Shown here one piece after another: positions 17,092-19,978 of a stretch of DNA of 19,978 bases. The notes below the pieces were generated by a model. That model was not told where the DNA came from. It saw only the letters and a program-made list of their open reading frames with translations, and ran no database searches. Source of the stretch: Gemmatimonas phototrophica. Lineage in GTDB: Bacteria > Gemmatimonadota > Gemmatimonadetes > Gemmatimonadales > Gemmatimonadaceae. The stretch lies in contig CAMBRJ010000010.1 in assembly GCA_945870175.1 (NCBI GenBank), positions 1 through 19,978 of the forward strand. Direction: 5' to 3'. The translations under genes were made by a program, and so were the position numbers. The first letter of the stretch is position 1. The number at the start of each line of letters is the position of its first letter.

Positions 17092-18035
17092 GGGGTGCGC
17101 AACCGCGGGTCGGCGATCTCGCGCGCGATGTCGGCAAGGGCCGCGCCGAGCGCCGTGACGGCGCTGCCGAGAATCACGCCAGCGGACACGACCGGATAGT
17201 CACGGGCCTCAATCGCGCGGATCATCGCGAACCCCATCCCGGGCCAGGCGAACACCCGCTCCACGAACACGGCACCGGTGATCAGGGCCGGGAGCATCAG
17301 GCCGGTCAGCGTGATCACGGGCAGTAACGCGCTGCGCCACGCCTGGCGGCGTACGGCCGATTCGGTGAGTCCCTTCGCCCGAGCGGTGCGCACGAAGGCC
17401 TGCGTCATGCTCTCCTGCATCGCCTCGCGCTGGTACCGCGCGAAGACGGCGACGCCGACGAGTGAGAGCGAGGTGAGCGGCAAGACGAGATGACGCACGC
17501 GGTCCACGAATTGTTGGCGCGTCGACATATAGCGGTACATCTCGTCGGTGATGCCGGTGGCGGGCAGCCAGCCGAGTTGGTGCGCGAAGACGACGAGGAG
17601 GACGAGCGCCAACCAGAACTCGGGCAGCGAATAGAGCACGAGCAGCGCGGTGGACGTGGTGCGGTCACGGCGCGACCCGGCCCGCGCACCCTGCCAGGCC
17701 CCGATCAGCATGCCGCCCACCACACTCACGATGAGCGCACATCCCATCAGGAAGAGCGAGCGCGGTAGCGCGTCGGCCAGTACGGCGGCAACGGGCCGAT
17801 GCTGGTCGCGCGACCAACCCAGATCGCCGCGCACGAGCGACCAGAGCCAACGACCGTACTGCGTGGCGAGCGAGTCATCGAGCCCGTACTGGGCGCGGAT
17901 GGTGGCCCGCAGTTCCGGCGCAATGCCTTCGCCGAGCGCCGTGGCCGGATCGCCCGGCGCGAGCTGGAGCAGCACGAACGCGAGCGTGGCCGCGGAGACG
18001 ATGACGGCCACGCTCTGGAGCAGCCGCAGGATCAC
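17088..18035 (-). CDS. dppB: Peptide ABC importer, inner-membrane permease (DppB/OppB type)
   Basis: This 315-residue permease has about six helices. The N-terminal helix is followed by 'LAPGDPATALGEG' and 'IRAQYGLDDSLATQYGRWLWSLVRGDLGWS', hallmarks of the DppB group. The coupling loop reads 'AFVRTARAKGLTESAVRRQAWRSALLPVI', then 'FVERVFAWPGMGFAMIRAIEARDYPVV'. The GTG at 18035 is used because no other in-frame ATG, GTG or TTG follows the upstream stop. It lies 17 bases after the receptor gene, without a clear Shine-Dalgarno site. It forms the channel with DppC. Confidence 0.92.
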   Translation of the reverse strand: MILRLLQSVAVIVSAATLAFVLLQLAPGDPATALGEGIAPELRATIRAQYGLDDSLATQYGRWLWSLVRGDLGWSRDQHRPVAAVLADALPRSLFLMGCALIVSVVGGMLIGAWQGARAGSRRDRTTSTALLVLYSLPEFWLALVLLVVFAHQLGWLPATGITDEMYRYMSTRQQFVDRVRHLVLPLTSLSLVGVAVFARYQREAMQESMTQAFVRTARAKGLTESAVRRQAWRSALLPVITLTGLMLPALITGAVFVERVFAWPGMGFAMIRAIEARDYPVVSAGVILGSAVTALGAALADIAREIADPRLRTP

Positions 18036-18052
18036 GCGACGGGCGATGGTGG

Positions 18053-19723
18053 TCAGGGAGGCGTCCCCAGCCCGATGCGATCGCGATCGATGCGTTGCGC
18101 CGGATCGACGCGCCAGTCGGCGAGACCGACGAACCAGCTATCGGCCCGCAGCGGCGTGGTAATGAAACGGCGGTTGATCGCCACCGGTGAGCGTTGCTCG
18201 TACAGCCAGACGGCCGGCACGTCGTTGTCGATCTGCTGAAACGCGCGCGCCCAGTAGCGGCGACTGGTGGTGGGATCGAAGGTGGTGAGGGCGCTGTCCA
18301 GTAACGCATCGAACGCCGGACTGTCGTAGCGGCCCGCGTTCGAGCTGCCGCGCGAGGCCCACGTCTGCATCAGGCCGACCAAACCGGGACTCGGCTGATA
18401 CGCACCGAGATAGGCATCGAAGGCGTGCGTCTCGTAGGTCGCTTCGTTCCAGGCATTATTCTCGAGAACCTGCGGCGTCGCCTTCACGCCGATGGCCCGA
18501 TACTGCTCCTGCAACAGCACCGCATAGCGCTGCCGGGAGGTGCTGCTGCTGGGAATGAGGATGCTGAATTCGAGTGGCACGCCGTCGCGGTCGCGCACGC
18601 CGTCGTTGTTGGTGTCACGCCAGCCCGCGGAATCGAGGAGCGCTTTCGCCGCGGCCACATTGTACGGCACCTGTGTGAAGGCCGCGGTGTCGGGGATCAG
18701 CGCGCGCGGGGCCGGCGCCAGCGCCACCATGCCCAGCGAGTCGAAGACGTTGCGCACGAGGCGCTCGCGGTCGACCGCCATGTGCAGGGCGCGTCGCACG
18801 CGTGGGTCGCCAAACATCGCGTTCGGGCGCGACGGGTCGGTGCGGTCGCGGAAATTGAAGCCGAGAAATCCGTAGCTGAGCGCGCGGTTGTCGATTAGGC
18901 GCAACGTCGGCGTGCGCGCAACTTGCGCCAAATTCTCGGGACGAAGCTGCTCGAGAAAATCCGCTTCCCCGGCGAACAGTTTGATCGTCGACGCGCCGAA
19001 GTCGGGCGCGATGCTCCAGATCACGCGATCCAGCTTGGCCCGACCGCGCGCGTTCGCGGTGTCGGCGATGATCTCGATGCGCTGCCCCGACTCCCAACGT
19101 GCAAACCGGAACCGTCCCGTGCCGACCGGACTCCGGCCGAAGGCCGCACTCTCGAGCTTGGCCGTAGGGATGGTGTCGAGCAGATGGGACGGCAACACGT
19201 ACATGTGGTACGTGGCGTCGTAGAACTGCCTCGGCATGCGTCGCTTGAACCAGAAGACCGCCGTGCGGGGATCGCGCACCGACACCGAATCGATGTTGCC
19301 GAGCAGCGACTTCAGTTCGACCACCAACGAGTCGCTGGTGTACACGCGGAAGGTGTAGCGCACATCCTCGGCGGTGACCGGCTGTCCGTCGTGCCACCGC
19401 GCCAGCGAGTCGAGCGTGAACGCAATCGAGAGCGAATCGGTCGACCAGATCCACGATGTGGCGAGGCGCGGTTGGAAGCTACGATCTCCGTAGGTCTCGA
19501 GGCCGTCGCCGATTTCGGCGAGGCGATCGAAGATCACCCCGACGATCGCCGCGCCCTGCGTGCCTGACATCAGCGGCGGAAAGAGCGTCGACGGCTCGGC
19601 GGGGACGGTCACGATCATCGTTCCGCCGGTCTCACCGCCGGTGGCGGGCTGTTCGCCGCCGGAGCAAGCCGCGCACGTGAACGAGAGGAGGGCAGCCAGC
19701 CGACGAAGATGAGGGAGACGCAT
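18053..19723 (-). CDS. Peptide ABC importer, substrate-binding lipoprotein (SBP_bac_5 family)
   Basis: The 556-residue receptor has a lipoprotein signal (MRLPHLRRLAALLSFTCAAC) and a Ser-Gly-Gly linker. The lipobox TCAAC is slightly unusual, with Cys in place of Leu at -3. The body matches family 5 solute-binding proteins that deliver di- and oligopeptides: 'LATSWIWSTDSLSIAFTLD', 'ARWHDGQPVTAEDVRYTF', 'SPVGTGRFRFARWESGQ', 'LGFNFRD', 'DPRVRRALHMAVDRERLV' and 'AKALLDSAGWRDTNNDGVRDRDG'. The ATG at 19723 is taken because the signal starts there; the open frame upstream adds a stretch unlike a signal peptide. As first gene of the operon it would catch peptides in the periplasm for DppBCDF. Ligand could also be nickel or another small molecule in this family; the peptide assignment rests on the POT gene in the same operon. 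Confidence 0.9.
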   Translation of the reverse strand: MRLPHLRRLAALLSFTCAACSGGEQPATGGETGGTMIVTVPAEPSTLFPPLMSGTQGAAIVGVIFDRLAEIGDGLETYGDRSFQPRLATSWIWSTDSLSIAFTLDSLARWHDGQPVTAEDVRYTFRVYTSDSLVVELKSLLGNIDSVSVRDPRTAVFWFKRRMPRQFYDATYHMYVLPSHLLDTIPTAKLESAAFGRSPVGTGRFRFARWESGQRIEIIADTANARGRAKLDRVIWSIAPDFGASTIKLFAGEADFLEQLRPENLAQVARTPTLRLIDNRALSYGFLGFNFRDRTDPSRPNAMFGDPRVRRALHMAVDRERLVRNVFDSLGMVALAPAPRALIPDTAAFTQVPYNVAAAKALLDSAGWRDTNNDGVRDRDGVPLEFSILIPSSSTSRQRYAVLLQEQYRAIGVKATPQVLENNAWNEATYETHAFDAYLGAYQPSPGLVGLMQTWASRGSSNAGRYDSPAFDALLDSALTTFDPTTSRRYWARAFQQIDNDVPAVWLYEQRSPVAINRRFITTPLRADSWFVGLADWRVDPAQRIDRDRIGLGTPP

Positions 19724-19798
19724 GTGAGGCAGTGGGACGGAAAAGACGAGTCGGCCGATCAGCGAGGCGACCACACGAGGTACGATGCCCGACGCTTC

Positions 19799-19978
19799 CT
19801 ATCGGCGCCAGAGCCAGTCGTCATTCCCGAGGACGGCGTGATGCGACGCCACCCGCGCCGGAAAGTCCAGGGGCGGGACGAACGGTTCGATCGTCCCCGC
19901 CGGATTCGGTGGCACCACGGTCGCCAGCGCGGCCGCGAGGGCGTTCACCACGACGATCCAGTGCGCCTGTGCCGGCGC
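19799..19978 (-). CDS. C-terminal end of an unidentified protein (5' part outside the window)
   Basis: A minus frame is open from the right edge for 59 codons to a TAG at 19799-19801. Its composition is coding-like, with G/C third positions and a regular mix of residues: 'AHWIVVVNALAAALATVVPP', then 'EPFVPPLDFPARVASHH' and the end 'NDDWLWRR'. I do not recognise the family. It lies 75 bases upstream of the receptor gene on the same strand, so it may be the preceding gene of the same transcript. Confidence 0.5.
   Translation of the reverse strand, partial: APAQAHWIVVVNALAAALATVVPPNPAGTIEPFVPPLDFPARVASHHAVLGNDDWLWRR

Overview
This 20 kb window comes from a GC-rich, Gram-negative (diderm) bacterial chromosome. 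Outer-membrane and lipoprotein genes show the cell type. The overall style of the proteins (Ala/Arg/Gly-rich, many GTG starts, few clear Shine-Dalgarno sites, a large repeat lipoprotein, a BamA-like barrel) suggests a relative of Gemmatimonas (Gemmatimonadota). That placement is inference from style, not from a marker gene. I see no tRNA, rRNA, CRISPR array, insertion sequence or phage gene. Most of the window is core metabolism and transport.

Left block (1-7405, all minus strand). Transcription runs lipA > pdhA > pdhB > pdhC > a very large repeat lipoprotein that leaves the window at base 1. LipA makes the lipoyl cofactor that the E2 subunit PdhC carries, so the operon encodes E1 alpha, E1 beta and E2 of pyruvate dehydrogenase together with the enzyme that matures E2. 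E3 (lpd) and lipB are not in the window. The lipoprotein carries about nine tandem ~85-residue Ig-like repeats. A recent 510-bp in-frame duplication is visible in them, followed by a region that resembles the start of a secreted metalloprotease-type domain. It has no ordinary start codon.

Middle block (7406-12581). A two-helix membrane miniprotein (plus) converges with a glycosyltransferase gene (minus). Between their 3' ends lies a ~147-bp palindromic, MITE-like element with well-conserved inverted termini. The glycosyltransferase is an ordinary GT2 domain fused to an almost 400-residue disordered tail of alternating acidic and Arg-rich blocks, like the tails of RNase E-type proteins. Divergent from it is a two-gene unit: a coiled-coil protein whose stop overlaps the start of a BamA/Omp85-like outer-membrane protein.

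Right block (12598-19723, minus strand). A complete dipeptide/oligopeptide ABC importer is encoded as lipoprotein receptor > two permeases > two ATPases. It ends in a POT-family proton-coupled peptide transporter. Every junction from the first permease to the POT gene is a 4-base stop/start overlap (GTGA or ATGA), so ATP-driven and proton-driven peptide uptake are built as one translationally coupled unit. The last 180 bases hold the C-terminus of an unidentified minus-strand gene upstream of this operon.

The points I would look at first are the intergenic palindromic element at 7844-7990, the GT2 protein with its disordered tail, the coiled-coil/BamA-like pair, and the start-codon problem and internal duplication of the repeat lipoprotein.
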